DNA from: a virus
IMG/VR virus record: IMGVR_UViG_3300015262_000016
Span: 1 to 46,807 of that record
Length of the DNA: 46,807 nt
Direction: 5' to 3' (one strand)
The notes beneath the pieces were generated by a model. That model saw nothing but the letters and a program-made list of their open reading frames with translations. It did no database searches and was not told the DNA's origin. The position numbers and the translations under genes are program-made. This document shows, one piece after another, positions 24,092 to 31,114 of this stretch. Each line of letters begins with the position of its first letter. The first letter of the stretch is position 1.

Positions 24092-24248
24092 ATTATAGTC
24101 AAAACCTACCGATAAATAGCTGACGATGCAAATTTACAAGTAGATTGCATGTACAGAAGTCGGTAAAGTTCGTTCCGTGGTCAGCGATGACCTACCGAAA
24201 TTGGAATAAATTCTAGCAGATTTAGTTGCGTCTGTACAATTTTCGGTA
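24092..24248. promoter_or_regulatory. Repressor/early divergent operator region
   Basis: Four copies of TACCGA occur: plus orientation at 24107-24112 and 24193-24198, minus orientation at 24160-24165 and 24243-24248. They form two inverted pairs of similar span (about 56-59 bases), embedded in A/T-rich flanks. A perfect minus-strand TATAAT (24092-24097) can serve the repressor, with the first copy inside its spacer. TACAAT (24235-24240) can serve the rightward early operon, with the fourth copy near its start point. Binding by the repressor is inferred. Confidence 0.65.
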
Positions 24249-24260
24249 GATTTGTAAGTG

Positions 24261-24275
24261 CCTGTTTACGACAGG
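24261..24275 (+). other. boxB-like RNA hairpin in early leader
   Basis: CCTGT-TTACG-ACAGG forms a perfect 5-bp stem with a 5-base loop just downstream of the presumed early promoter. The size equals lambda-type boxB elements, though the loop is not a GNRA-like sequence. It could be an antitermination site or only a chance hairpin. Confidence 0.4.
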
Positions 24276-24393
24276 TGCGGCGACACGGTTACGGCCTACC
24301 AGCCCGGCGCGTAAGTCCTCTGCGGAGGCGAGAACGGGATAAAGAGTCGGAGTCGCGGAGGGAATCCAAGGCATAGCAGTAAGCCACGGAACA

Positions 24394-24573
24394 ATGCGAT
24401 GCCGGGATACAGACAACACACCCGGCACGAACAAGACGCAGCGTTGGCTAGCCTTTTCGGCCGATTGCTGCGAAGAAGCGCGCGGCCTAGGATTAATCCA
24501 ATGTCGCACGCTGGTTCGTAGAGCAGGTTCCGGCGAGCCTGTTCCATCAACCGAACAAAACGAGAGCGTATGA
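24394..24573 (+). CDS. First early protein, unknown
   Basis: A 59-residue frame: MRCRDTDNTPGTNKTQRWLA, then ADCCEEARGLGLIQCRTLVR and a polar C-terminus. The stop overlaps the next start (ATGA), which supports translation. Basic, with four cysteines, no known family. It is the first likely gene after the rightward promoter and would occupy the place of cro or N in a lambdoid phage. Confidence 0.55.
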   Translation: MRCRDTDNTPGTNKTQRWLAFSADCCEEARGLGLIQCRTLVRRAGSGEPVPSTEQNESV

Positions 24574-24746
24574 CCGAACACATTCCGAAGTACGTAGGCC
24601 GGGATAACCACACGACGGCGGAGACCAGCCGCGAACCTTACGAGGAGAACCGCAACGAGGGCCGGGCGCATAAAGCGAACCGGTTGAGCAGCATCGAAGA
24701 ACTGCGTAAAGCAGGGGCAGCATGGAGGAAGAAACTCCTCAACTGA
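24570..24746 (+). CDS. Small basic early protein before a terminator
   Basis: 58 residues: MTEHIPKYVGRDNHTTAETS, then RNEGRAHKANRLSSIEELRK and AAWRKKLLN. Rich in Arg, Lys and Asn and mostly helical. It overlaps the upstream frame (ATGA) and is followed 26 bases later by an intrinsic terminator. A basic peptide placed between an early promoter and the first terminator is where an antiterminator or host-RNA-polymerase-binding protein would be expected (lambda N, Xp10 p7). This role is a hypothesis without sequence homology. Confidence 0.6.
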   Translation: MTEHIPKYVGRDNHTTAETSREPYEENRNEGRAHKANRLSSIEELRKAGAAWRKKLLN

Positions 24747-24771
24747 TCTACGCAGAGCAGCATACGGACAG

Positions 24772-24798
24772 GCCCGCGAGCAGTTAGCGCGGGCTTTT
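24772..24798 (+). terminator. Rho-independent terminator in early operon
   Basis: A 7-bp stem GCCCGCG/CGCGGGC is followed by TTTTCATTTT. It separates the two first small genes from the main early operon starting at 24844, so rightward transcription must read through it or restart after it. Confidence 0.8.
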
Positions 24799-24830
24799 CA
24801 TTTTCAGACGTAAAACTTTCTCGAATCAAC

Positions 24831-24840
24831 TTAGGACTAC
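24831..24840 (+). repeat. TTAGGACTAC element (copy 1)
   Basis: The same 10-mer recurs at 25568-25577, and TAAGGACTAC at 27126-27135. Each precedes an early gene that is not overlapped with its upstream neighbour. Here and at 27126 the AGGA can act as ribosome-binding site. At 25568 it is 26 bases upstream of the start codon, so it is not only a ribosome site. Confidence 0.55.
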
Positions 24841-24843
24841 AAC

Positions 24844-25077
24844 ATGATGCAAATCCGCAAGCCGCTGGACATGAACCGCACGCATACCGTTGGTCGTTTC
24901 CTCAACGAGAACCCGGAAGCGAAGAAGATCGTTGTTGGCAATCGCCGCAACACGCAGCGTTCGTTCTTCCACATTGGCCCGGACAACCGCATGCCGTTCA
25001 ACGGCGGTGTTCGTCGCGGTTCGACGCTAGGTCGCGGCGCAGGTTTCGACATCTCCTGCAAGGCTCGTGCCGCATGA
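24844..25077 (+). CDS. Small basic early protein, unknown
   Basis: 77 residues: MMQIRKPLDMNRTHTVGRFL, ENPEAKKIVVGNRRNTQRSF, then RRGSTLGRGAGFDISCKARA. Very basic (many Arg and Lys), soluble, no recognised domain. AGGA of the TTAGGACTAC element gives correct spacing to ATG 24844. The stop overlaps the next start (ATGA). It is the first gene after the early terminator; nucleic-acid binding is plausible from composition only. Confidence 0.7.
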   Translation: MMQIRKPLDMNRTHTVGRFLNENPEAKKIVVGNRRNTQRSFFHIGPDNRMPFNGGVRRGSTLGRGAGFDISCKARAA

Positions 25078-25301
25078 ACCAACGCGCCGTACTCAAGGAA
25101 GCGCACGTAGCAGGCGCTACGGTTTCGTTTCACGAAGCATCGGAAACGATTCAGATTGACGGACATCGTTGGGACCGTTGGGCCGCGCTGCGGAACTGTC
25201 GCGAACCCAAGCCGTTTGTCTCGTATCGCACAAAGTCGCTGCGCGGCAACGTCGCGGGACGCATTCAAGCGGGCTACTCGGTCGTGCATGTGGGGCAGTG
25301 A
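25074..25301 (+). CDS. Early protein, unknown
   Basis: 75 residues, MNQRAVLKEAHVAGATVSFH, with ETIQIDGHRWDRWAALRN and PFVSYRTKSLRGNV. Basic and soluble. Overlaps both neighbours by start/stop coupling (ATGA upstream, TGATG downstream), which supports it as a coding gene of the early operon. No family recognised. Confidence 0.7.
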   Translation: MNQRAVLKEAHVAGATVSFHEASETIQIDGHRWDRWAALRNCREPKPFVSYRTKSLRGNVAGRIQAGYSVVHVGQ

Positions 25302-25540
25302 TGGACGACCTTAAGTTCTTCGGAAGCGTGATTCTAGGCATTGCCGTGCTTATGGCCTGCATCGCGGCCGGTGTTCAATACAACGCACATAACGCGTGCA
25401 AGACATACCGGAGCCTGTCCGGCCTGTCGACGTCCTTCGACTGGTCTACGGGCTGCTTGGTAAAGACACAAGACGGGCGTTGGGTTCAGTTGGAAGCGAT
25501 CACCGGTAACTCAGCCGACGTGACGGTGCGGGGGCGGTAA
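25301..25540 (+). CDS. Small early membrane protein
   Basis: 79 residues from ATG 25301 (coupled TGATG). One N-terminal transmembrane helix (FFGSVILGIAVLMACIAAGV) is followed by a C-terminal domain with two cysteines (NACKTYRSLSGLSTSF, TGCLVKTQDGRWVQLEAIT). The KTQDGRWVQL part resembles small periplasmic phage proteins in general form only. Function unknown. Confidence 0.65.
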   Translation: MDDLKFFGSVILGIAVLMACIAAGVQYNAHNACKTYRSLSGLSTSFDWSTGCLVKTQDGRWVQLEAITGNSADVTVRGR

Positions 25541-25567
25541 GGCACACGTTTCATTTCGTTGTACAGG

Positions 25568-25577
25568 TTAGGACTAC
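25568..25577 (+). repeat. TTAGGACTAC element (copy 2)
   Basis: Identical to 24831-24840. It lies in the 62-base gap before the 265-residue gene at 25603, which has its own ribosome site (AAGGGA) closer to the start. Confidence 0.55.
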
Positions 25578-25602
25578 TTTTAACTAAGGGAATGATCAGA
25601 GT

Positions 25603-26400
25603 ATGAACAAGCAATTTTCGGCAGGTCAAACGGTGGAGTGTGTCAGCACGGCAACTTACGGCGGCGTAGTTCAAGGCGAGAAGTACACCGTTGAAAGCGC
25701 GGACGGGGGATGGGTTGTGTTGAAGGAGGTGAAGCATCCGAACACGGTCGGCGGCCGGTTTCTGTCGAGTCGGTTCAAGCCTGTTCAGAAGCAGAAAATC
25801 AACGTTGGCGATACGGTCCGCATCAAGGACACCCGCTTACTGCGGGATTTCTATGTCCGGAAGGGGATGAATCCCGACCGCCTCGTTGTCGAGCGATTCG
25901 ATTACAAGGGTGATCCGATCATGCGAGGTGAAACCGGGACCGAAGACTACGGATTCCGCCTGAGTCATTTCGAACTGGTCGAGAAGGCCGACTCAATCAA
26001 ATCGGGCGACAAGTTGCGTATTGTCTACGACGGCTTCCAGCCGGCCCGGAATTGGGGCAAAGGTGTCGTGGTCGAGTTCATCGAATCGCTCGGTGGTTCG
26101 CCGGCGGTGTATCGCGTAAAGACTCATGACGGCATCGTCGGCATTATCGACGCGGACCGTCTCGAAACGATGGCAGCAGAGCAGAAGCAACCCGAACCCG
26201 CAAGCGAATTCCGCATTCGCAAGCACGGGACCGCACTCCGCGAAGTGCGCGGCATTCCGTTCGACTCGCAAGAAGCAGCAGAGCAAGCAGTCTCGCGCTA
26301 CACGCCGGGCAGCGTCTACGAGATTGTCGAGGTCAAGGTGGTTCGCACCGTGAAGGTCGAGCAAGAAGTGCGCGTGATCGACTACAAGGAGGCTGCGTAA
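25603..26400 (+). CDS. Early protein with three SH3-like repeats
   Basis: 265 residues. Three related beta-barrel-type segments can be seen: GQTVECVSTATYGGVVQGEK (from about 7), VGDTVRIKDTRLLRDFYVRK (from about 67) and SGDKLRIVYDGFQPARNWGK (from about 130). A C-terminal domain follows (FRIRKHGTALREVRGIPFDS). GDxVR-type starts are common in KOW/SH3-like nucleic-acid or protein-binding domains. The gene ends in AAGGAGGCTGCGTAATG, where its last codons (KEAA) are also the ribosome site of the next gene. Confidence 0.75.
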   Translation: MNKQFSAGQTVECVSTATYGGVVQGEKYTVESADGGWVVLKEVKHPNTVGGRFLSSRFKPVQKQKINVGDTVRIKDTRLLRDFYVRKGMNPDRLVVERFDYKGDPIMRGETGTEDYGFRLSHFELVEKADSIKSGDKLRIVYDGFQPARNWGKGVVVEFIESLGGSPAVYRVKTHDGIVGIIDADRLETMAAEQKQPEPASEFRIRKHGTALREVRGIPFDSQEAAEQAVSRYTPGSVYEIVEVKVVRTVKVEQEVRVIDYKEAA

Positions 26401-26834
26401 TGCTGAAAGTTGGTGACAAGGTACGCAACGTCCGCGACGGGCGATCGAACTGGTTCACGCGGGGTTTTAAGCGCATCCCGGCAGTTGGGGACGTCTGTAC
26501 GGTGGTCTACGTGAGTAAATGTGGGCGCTACATCGCGCTTGCAGAGTATCTTGCAGATGCGCCCGAGCATAAGCGGAATGCTCATAGCTACGAGAAAATC
26601 ACGGCGGAGCACACGGGTTTCGACCTCCTCGCCGCAATGACCGGAAAGCCGCTCAAGTTCCGCTCCGGCTGCGATGTCAAGTTCATCGCGTATTCGCCGG
26701 AGGCAAAGCCGCATTGCCAACTGGTTCTGTTGAACCCGTCTACGGGCAACATCGTAACGCGGTATGCGAACGGCAAGGCGAGCGACGAGCCGCATAACGA
26801 TCCGGGCGACATCCTCGTAAAGGAGGCTGCGTGA
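26400..26834 (+). CDS. Early protein with SH3-like start, unknown
   Basis: 144 residues: MLKVGDKVRNVRDGRSNWFT, VGDVCTVVYVSKCGRYIALA, then a second half (FDLLAAMTGKPLKFRSGCDV, CQLVLLNPSTGNIVTRYANG). The N-terminal domain resembles the repeats of the preceding protein, suggesting duplication. Start overlaps the previous stop (TAATG); the end carries another AAGGAGGCTGCGTG coupling cassette. Confidence 0.72.
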   Translation: MLKVGDKVRNVRDGRSNWFTRGFKRIPAVGDVCTVVYVSKCGRYIALAEYLADAPEHKRNAHSYEKITAEHTGFDLLAAMTGKPLKFRSGCDVKFIAYSPEAKPHCQLVLLNPSTGNIVTRYANGKASDEPHNDPGDILVKEAA

Positions 26835-26986
26835 AAGAAACCGTGATTGACGGGCTGAAATACGTGGCGGAGCCGGAAACGCATGGGTGCGACGGCTGCG
26901 CAGGTCACGCGGATTTTGTGTCCGTGTGTGCAAATCTTCCTGCGGGCTGCTCGGAAGAAAGAATCATCTGGGTCCGCAAGGATTGA
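26831..26986 (+). CDS. Small cysteine-rich early protein
   Basis: 51 residues from a GTG with an excellent ribosome site (AAAGGAGG): VKETVIDGLKYVAEPETHGC, DGCAGHADFVSVC, AGCSEERIIWVRKD. The CxxC and further cysteines plus His suggest a small metal-binding fold. Start overlaps the previous stop (GTGA). Similar short proteins with C-x2-C and IIWV-type ends occur in phage early regions, but no function is known to me. Confidence 0.7.
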   Translation: MKETVIDGLKYVAEPETHGCDGCAGHADFVSVCANLPAGCSEERIIWVRKD

Positions 26987-27114
26987 AATTCGCTTTCTAC
27001 GCCGTGTGCTTCGCGGCGTTCATGGGCGGGGCGATTACTGGATGTGCGTATGACCTGAGCCATACTTGGTCCGCGTGCATCGTGACGACTCCGGGTAAAG
27101 CTACCTGTCATTAA
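26983..27114 (+). CDS. Very small membrane/lipoprotein-like protein
   Basis: 43 residues from TTG 26983, which overlaps the previous stop (TTGA): LKFAFYAVCFAAFMGGAITG then CAYDLSHTWSACIVTTPGKA. A single hydrophobic signal-like helix ends in ITGC, a possible lipobox. Coupling and hydrophobicity support it; function unknown. Confidence 0.5.
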   Translation: MKFAFYAVCFAAFMGGAITGCAYDLSHTWSACIVTTPGKATCH

Positions 27115-27125
27115 CATCTAACTGA

Positions 27126-27135
27126 TAAGGACTAC
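27126..27135 (+). repeat. TAAGGACTAC element (copy 3)
   Basis: Variant of the 24831 and 25568 elements, directly upstream of ATG 27136, where AAGGA also serves as ribosome site. Confidence 0.5.
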
Positions 27136-27522
27136 ATGGCAAAGACCATTGCGGAACGTATCGCGGAATACCGCAGCAAGGCCGCAGACTACACGGCGAA
27201 AGCCGATGCATTGGAGGCACAAGAGAAGGCCGCCGCTCGTCTCGAATCGCTCAAGCAAGGCGACACGATCCGCTTCAACTACGGTCGCGGCGAGACGCGC
27301 GGCGAGTTCACGGGCGAAGTGCGCGCCGTGTTCGATACCGACAAGGGCAAGGGAATCAAGGTCATCAAGGGCAGTGGCGCGGACGAGGAAATCGTAACGA
27401 TTCGTCCGGGCGACATCGTTGCTATCGGTGAGGAAGTACGGGAGACATCCGCGTCGGAAGCTGAGGTGAAGCAAGGCACGGGCGAACGCGCACCGGTCGA
27501 TCCGCTGGCAGGCATTGAGTAA
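27136..27522 (+). CDS. Early protein: coiled coil plus SH3-like domain
   Basis: 128 residues. The N-terminal 40 residues form a coiled coil (IAERIAEYRSKAADYTAKAD). Then comes an SH3/KOW-like domain (GDTIRFNYGRGETRGEFTGE, VTIRPGDIVAIGEEV) and an acidic flexible tail ending APVDPLAGIE. The tail resembles the end of the putative ssDNA-binding protein (AADPLAAIG), suggesting a shared partner. No known family. Confidence 0.75.
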   Translation: MAKTIAERIAEYRSKAADYTAKADALEAQEKAAARLESLKQGDTIRFNYGRGETRGEFTGEVRAVFDTDKGKGIKVIKGSGADEEIVTIRPGDIVAIGEEVRETSASEAEVKQGTGERAPVDPLAGIE

Positions 27523-27709
27523 GTTCGGACTGGTCGCCCTCTTCGCGTTTGTGCTGGCCGGGTGCGATAGCCGCCCGTGCCTTGCCTCGCATGAGGAAGA
27601 GTCAACATATCTGATGCCGGTCCTTACCGGCTTCGCAAACAATACGCCGCTATACACCTATATCCCGATGCCTACGACGATTCGCGTCTGTGATCGCTAC
27701 GGCAAGTAA
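27515..27709 (+). CDS. Small early lipoprotein
   Basis: 64 residues from TTG 27515, overlapping the previous gene by 8 bases: SKFGLVALFAFVLAGCDSRP, a signal peptide with lipobox VLAGC, followed by a short periplasmic part (MPVLTGFANNTPLYTYIPMP). An early-expressed lipoprotein may alter the envelope or exclude other phages; inference only. Confidence 0.6.
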   Translation: MSKFGLVALFAFVLAGCDSRPCLASHEEESTYLMPVLTGFANNTPLYTYIPMPTTIRVCDRYGK

Positions 27710-27719
27710 AGGAGACCAT

Positions 27720-28007
27720 ATGCACAAACTTACGGCCGCCCTCCTGGCAGGCTTCGCAGCAATCAAGGGCGTGTGCGCCCGAATCACGGAACGTGTTCAT
27801 GCGGCGCTGATCGCGATGCACGTCGCGAATCTCCGCAAGCTGATCGCGAACGCGGACAAACGCGTTCGCCAGTACGACGACCTCATCCGCTACCACAAGG
27901 CGGCAGGCATCGAAGCGGAAGCGCGGGCCGATGAAGCGGCGCGGTCGGCGGATGCGGTAAAGCGAACGGCCCTCATCGAGGCAATTTCGCACGGAGCAAC
28001 GCTTTGA
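27720..28007 (+). CDS. Early helical protein, unknown
   Basis: 95 residues from ATG 27720 with AAAGGAGA upstream. An N-terminal hydrophobic stretch (LTAALLAGFAAIKGVC) could be a membrane anchor; the rest is a helical, charged coiled coil (NLRKLIANADKRVRQYDDLI, EAEARADEAARSADAV). No family recognised. Confidence 0.68.
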   Translation: MHKLTAALLAGFAAIKGVCARITERVHAALIAMHVANLRKLIANADKRVRQYDDLIRYHKAAGIEAEARADEAARSADAVKRTALIEAISHGATL

Positions 28008-28222
28008 AGCTGTTGCCGGGCATGTTCCTAATTTTCCTCGCGCTCAAGCTGGCGGGCATTGGTGTCGTCGCGGCGTGGTCGTGGTGGTGGGTTACCGCTC
28101 CGCTCTGGGGCGTGTTTCCTTTCGCGTTCGTTGTGGTGTTCCTTAGCTACGTGTGCCTGGGTTCGCCCGCCGCATACAAGGAGACGAATTGGTACAGGTC
28201 GTTCGGATCGCGTAAGCGATAA
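28004..28222 (+). CDS. Small two-helix membrane protein
   Basis: 72 residues from TTG 28004 (coupled TTGA). Two membrane helices: LLPGMFLIFLALKLAGIGVV and VTAPLWGVFPFAFVVVFLSY, with a basic cytoplasmic end (YRSFGSRKR). Function unknown; one of several early membrane proteins. Confidence 0.62.
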   Translation: MKLLPGMFLIFLALKLAGIGVVAAWSWWWVTAPLWGVFPFAFVVVFLSYVCLGSPAAYKETNWYRSFGSRKR

Positions 28223-28236
28223 ATAGTAGGAGTCGC

Positions 28237-29043
28237 GTGCTGGAATCGAAAGAATGGTTGCAGCACGCCCAATCCCTCCCAGAGGGAGGCAGTAGAAAAA
28301 TCCCGCACGAGTGCGGCCCCGGCGATTGCCTGCACATCAACCATAAGCGGGACGGCTGGGCCGCCTACTGTCATAGGTGTGCATACAAGGGCTGGGTTCC
28401 ACGTCCTGCCGAAAGTCTCACGGAAAGGCTTGCCCGTCTCCGTCGAATACAGGCCGCAGAGGAGGCCGTAGCCGTTAGTCCGGCCTTACCCCTGCCCGCA
28501 GAAAGGAACCCGTCAGCGTGGCCGCTAGAGGCCCGTGTGTGGCTCTACAAGGCGGGTATCGCGAACCAGGAAATTGTAGCGCTCGGATTCTACTGGAATC
28601 CACGCATGCAGCGCGTCGTTTTGCCCGTTCGGGACGAGCTGGGCGAGGTCATGTATTGGCAGGCCCGGACGCTCGACAAGACAAATCCCCGGAAGTACCT
28701 CAACCCCAACGTTGATAAACGGCGACTCGTTGCGCGGTATGGCGACGGGCCGCTGATCGTGCTTACAGAGGATTTGCTATCCGCGTACAAGGTCGCGTCA
28801 CGCGGCGGCATGGCGGGGTGGTGTCTGCTGGGGACGAAGATATCCGACTGGATCGCGGCCGAGTTGATCCGCTCGGGTAAGCCGGTCGCGGTATGGCTGG
28901 ACCCGGATAAGGCAGGGCAGACGAACGCAGCAAAGATTATCAAGCAGCTACGGGCATACGGCATTGCCGCGCGCAACGTAGTTTCGAGTAAAGACCCGAA
29001 GTTGTTAAACACAGAGGAAATACGTGAACACATCCACCAATAA
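28237..29043 (+). CDS. DNA primase (zinc-binding + TOPRIM)
   Basis: 268 residues from GTG 28237 (TAGGAG upstream). The N-terminal zinc module has C26, C31, C45 and C48 (HECGPGDC and YCHRC). A TOPRIM domain follows: Glu in PLIVLTEDLLSAYKV, then AVWLDPDKAG with the DxD metal site. It corresponds to the primase half of T7 gp4 and should synthesise RNA primers for the phage replisome. Helicase is a separate gene at 29276, so the T7 fusion is split here. Confidence 0.88.
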   Translation: MLESKEWLQHAQSLPEGGSRKIPHECGPGDCLHINHKRDGWAAYCHRCAYKGWVPRPAESLTERLARLRRIQAAEEAVAVSPALPLPAERNPSAWPLEARVWLYKAGIANQEIVALGFYWNPRMQRVVLPVRDELGEVMYWQARTLDKTNPRKYLNPNVDKRRLVARYGDGPLIVLTEDLLSAYKVASRGGMAGWCLLGTKISDWIAAELIRSGKPVAVWLDPDKAGQTNAAKIIKQLRAYGIAARNVVSSKDPKLLNTEEIREHIHQ

Positions 29044-29272
29044 AGCAAAGGTTCGTTACGTCGAAAAGGAAGTGACGCGGACTGAGCGTGTTGCAGACGG
29101 CGTTACCCTCGATTTGAATGAGGAGGAGGCAGTCAAGCTTCGGGCGGTTCTCGGACGAGTGGCGGTCTCCGATGGCCTCCATGCCGTGTACACCGCATTG
29201 CGCGATGTTGAGCGCTGTTCGTCGTTGCGCTACCGCGTCGTGGGAGAAACCATCCGGATTCGCGCAGTTTAA
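29024..29272 (+). CDS. Unknown protein between primase and helicase
   Basis: 82 residues from GTG 29024, overlapping the primase end by 20 bases: VEKEVTRTERVADGVTLDLN, EEEAVKLRAVLGRVAVSDGL, RYRVVGETIRIRAV. Mixed helical/strand, soluble. It may assist the adjacent replication proteins; no domain recognised. Confidence 0.65.
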   Translation: MNTSTNKAKVRYVEKEVTRTERVADGVTLDLNEEEAVKLRAVLGRVAVSDGLHAVYTALRDVERCSSLRYRVVGETIRIRAV

Positions 29273-29275
29273 CGC

Positions 29276-30571
29276 TTGTCGATCGAGGTAACACTCCTCC
29301 AGCTTCTCAAGTATCGCGAGCGTTACGAGAGGCTGGCGAAAGCAGTTCCAACAGCAGCACTGGAAGCAAAATCTGTCGTCATCCTTGGCGATTATGGGAA
29401 GTTCTTCACCGAGTTTCCCGAACAGCAACGCATCGAGCTTGAGCCGTTCATGTTGTGGTTCGGGACGTTCGCGCACCCGACGCTCACACCGGAGCAACTT
29501 GGGCTGTACCGTGCGTTGCTAGGGCGTGTCCTCAACGAGGACTGCGACCCGTCGCTAGAGGCCGGAATCATGGAGCGCCTAGTAGCGGCAGAGACCGCGA
29601 ACCGCGTTACGTCGCTGATCGAGAAATACAACAACGGCGATGAGCTTGACCTCTATGTGTCGCTCCGTGACGAGATAGAGCGGTTCGAGCAGAACACGAA
29701 CCGCAAGGTGCGCGTTCCGTGGATATCCGAGGACATCGATTCGATTCTCCTGGATGACAAGGACGACCGTGGCTTGCACTGGCGGCTTGATTGCTTGAAC
29801 ACGGTAATGCGTCCGCTACGCGGCGGTGACTTCGTTGTGTACGCCGGTCGCCCAGACAAGGGAAAGACGACAAGCATTTCGTCGGAAGTCACCTACATGG
29901 CCGGCCAGTTTGACGCGTACTACGGGCCGAACAGCGGGCGATACGTCCTCTGGATGAATAACGAAGGGCCGGGCCGGCGCATCGTCCAACGCACGTACCA
30001 GAGCGCGCTTAACGCGACGATGGCAGAGCTTATCCGCATGTCGAATAACGGTGCGCTCAAGGACAAGTACGCGGAGGCTGTTGGCGGTGTTGATCGTATC
30101 CGAATCATGGACATTCACGACTTCTGGAACTACGAGGTAGAGGACATCATGCGCCGCTGCCCTCCGGGTCTGGTCGTAATGGACATGGTGGACAACATCA
30201 AGTTCGGCGGCCAAGCGTTGAACGGCGGGCAACGTACCGATCAACTGTTAGAGGCTCAGTATCAGTGGGCTCGGCTAATGGCCGTGAAGTACGACACGCC
30301 GATTATCGCCACATCGCAAATCTCAGCGGACGGCGACGGTTTGCAGTTCCCGACGCTTCCCATGCTCAAGGACAGCAAGACGGGGAAACAGGGCGCAGCG
30401 GACGCAATCATCACGCTCGGTGCTGTCAACGATCCGTTCTATGCGTCGTCTCGCTGGATCGGTATGACGAAAAACAAACTGCGCCGACAAGGCGCTCCTC
30501 AATCACCCCAAGCAGAAGTCATGTTCGACGGCGAACGTGGCCGCTTGCTTATGCCTGTGGAGGCTGCATGA
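29276..30571 (+). CDS. Replicative DNA helicase (SF4, DnaB/T7 gp4-like)
   Basis: 431 residues from TTG 29276. A helical N-terminal region (about 1-150) precedes a RecA-like motor: Walker A in YAGRPDKGKTTSISSE, Walker B in GLVVMDMVDNI, and sensor-like YDTPIIATSQISADG. The hexamer would unwind DNA ahead of the family A polymerase. It is 3 bases after the previous gene, and its last bases (GGAGGCTGCATGA) are the ribosome site and start of the next. Confidence 0.9.
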   Translation: MSIEVTLLQLLKYRERYERLAKAVPTAALEAKSVVILGDYGKFFTEFPEQQRIELEPFMLWFGTFAHPTLTPEQLGLYRALLGRVLNEDCDPSLEAGIMERLVAAETANRVTSLIEKYNNGDELDLYVSLRDEIERFEQNTNRKVRVPWISEDIDSILLDDKDDRGLHWRLDCLNTVMRPLRGGDFVVYAGRPDKGKTTSISSEVTYMAGQFDAYYGPNSGRYVLWMNNEGPGRRIVQRTYQSALNATMAELIRMSNNGALKDKYAEAVGGVDRIRIMDIHDFWNYEVEDIMRRCPPGLVVMDMVDNIKFGGQALNGGQRTDQLLEAQYQWARLMAVKYDTPIIATSQISADGDGLQFPTLPMLKDSKTGKQGAADAIITLGAVNDPFYASSRWIGMTKNKLRRQGAPQSPQAEVMFDGERGRLLMPVEAA

Positions 30572-30720
30572 GGGAAGTAAAGATTTACGCAACGATCCAG
30601 TATCAACCAGAGCCGCGAGAAGGATTCGGAGACGCCGCACCGGACGCAATCATTGCAGCGAAATGCGACGACATTGCGCGCGTTCTGGGCGGTGAAGTGA
30701 TCGACCTGGAGATTAAGTGA
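30568..30720 (+). CDS. Small protein after helicase, unknown
   Basis: 50 residues: MREVKIYATIQYQPEPREGF, then DAIIAAKCDDIARVLGGEVI. A beta-alpha mini-fold. Overlaps the helicase stop by ATGA with GTGGAGG upstream, so translation is likely. Function unknown. Confidence 0.65.
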   Translation: MREVKIYATIQYQPEPREGFGDAAPDAIIAAKCDDIARVLGGEVIDLEIK

Positions 30721-30989
30721 GATACGGCATCGTCAAGACGCAACAGGCGACGAGCCGGTCGCCCGTGCACTGGCTGCGGCGCGGCACGTTAGTTCGCATT
30801 CTACGCGACGACTACATCGAGACGATGTATCCGGTGTTCGGCGTGCCCGTCGCGCAGTGGCAGTACCGCGTTGTGCGGCAGATCGTGCGACCCGGCGACG
30901 TGTACGAGCTTCCCCGGTGGCTTGGTCCGCTCCTTGAATGGTTCGCGCCGAAGTTCCAGCGCGCGCGGGAATGGCTCTGCCTCGCATAG
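30717..30989 (+). CDS. Basic early protein, unknown
   Basis: 90 residues from GTG 30717 (coupled GTGA): IVKTQQATSRSPVHWLRRGT, VRILRDDYIETMYPVFGVPV, DVYELPRWLGPLLEWFAPKF. Basic and aromatic, with an amphipathic C-terminus. No family recognised. Confidence 0.62.
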   Translation: MRYGIVKTQQATSRSPVHWLRRGTLVRILRDDYIETMYPVFGVPVAQWQYRVVRQIVRPGDVYELPRWLGPLLEWFAPKFQRAREWLCLA

Positions 30990-31114
30990 TCGAACTCATC
31001 GGCTGTATCTGCCTAGTGATTCAACTGCCCTGGATGGTGGGCGGCACTGGGTTCCTTGTCTGGGAAATGATCCAACAACTAACGGAGTTCGATGACGATT
31101 CCAACCGGGTTTAA
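30971..31114 (+). CDS. Very small membrane protein
   Basis: 47 residues, MALPRIVELIGCICLVIQLP then WMVGGTGFLVWEMIQQLTEF. One or two short hydrophobic segments with acidic end. It overlaps the upstream gene by 19 bases and the ligase gene by 23. Coding is supported by the tight operon only. Confidence 0.45.
   Translation: MALPRIVELIGCICLVIQLPWMVGGTGFLVWEMIQQLTEFDDDSNRV

Noticed and set aside
24261-24275. CTGT...ACAG hairpin as a LexA box
   Set aside because: Only 5 bases separate the half-sites; LexA needs 8.
24222-24671. 149-codon minus-strand frame right of the repressor
   Set aside because: It is opposite to two overlapping plus-strand small genes and covers the operator; sequence looks non-protein-like.
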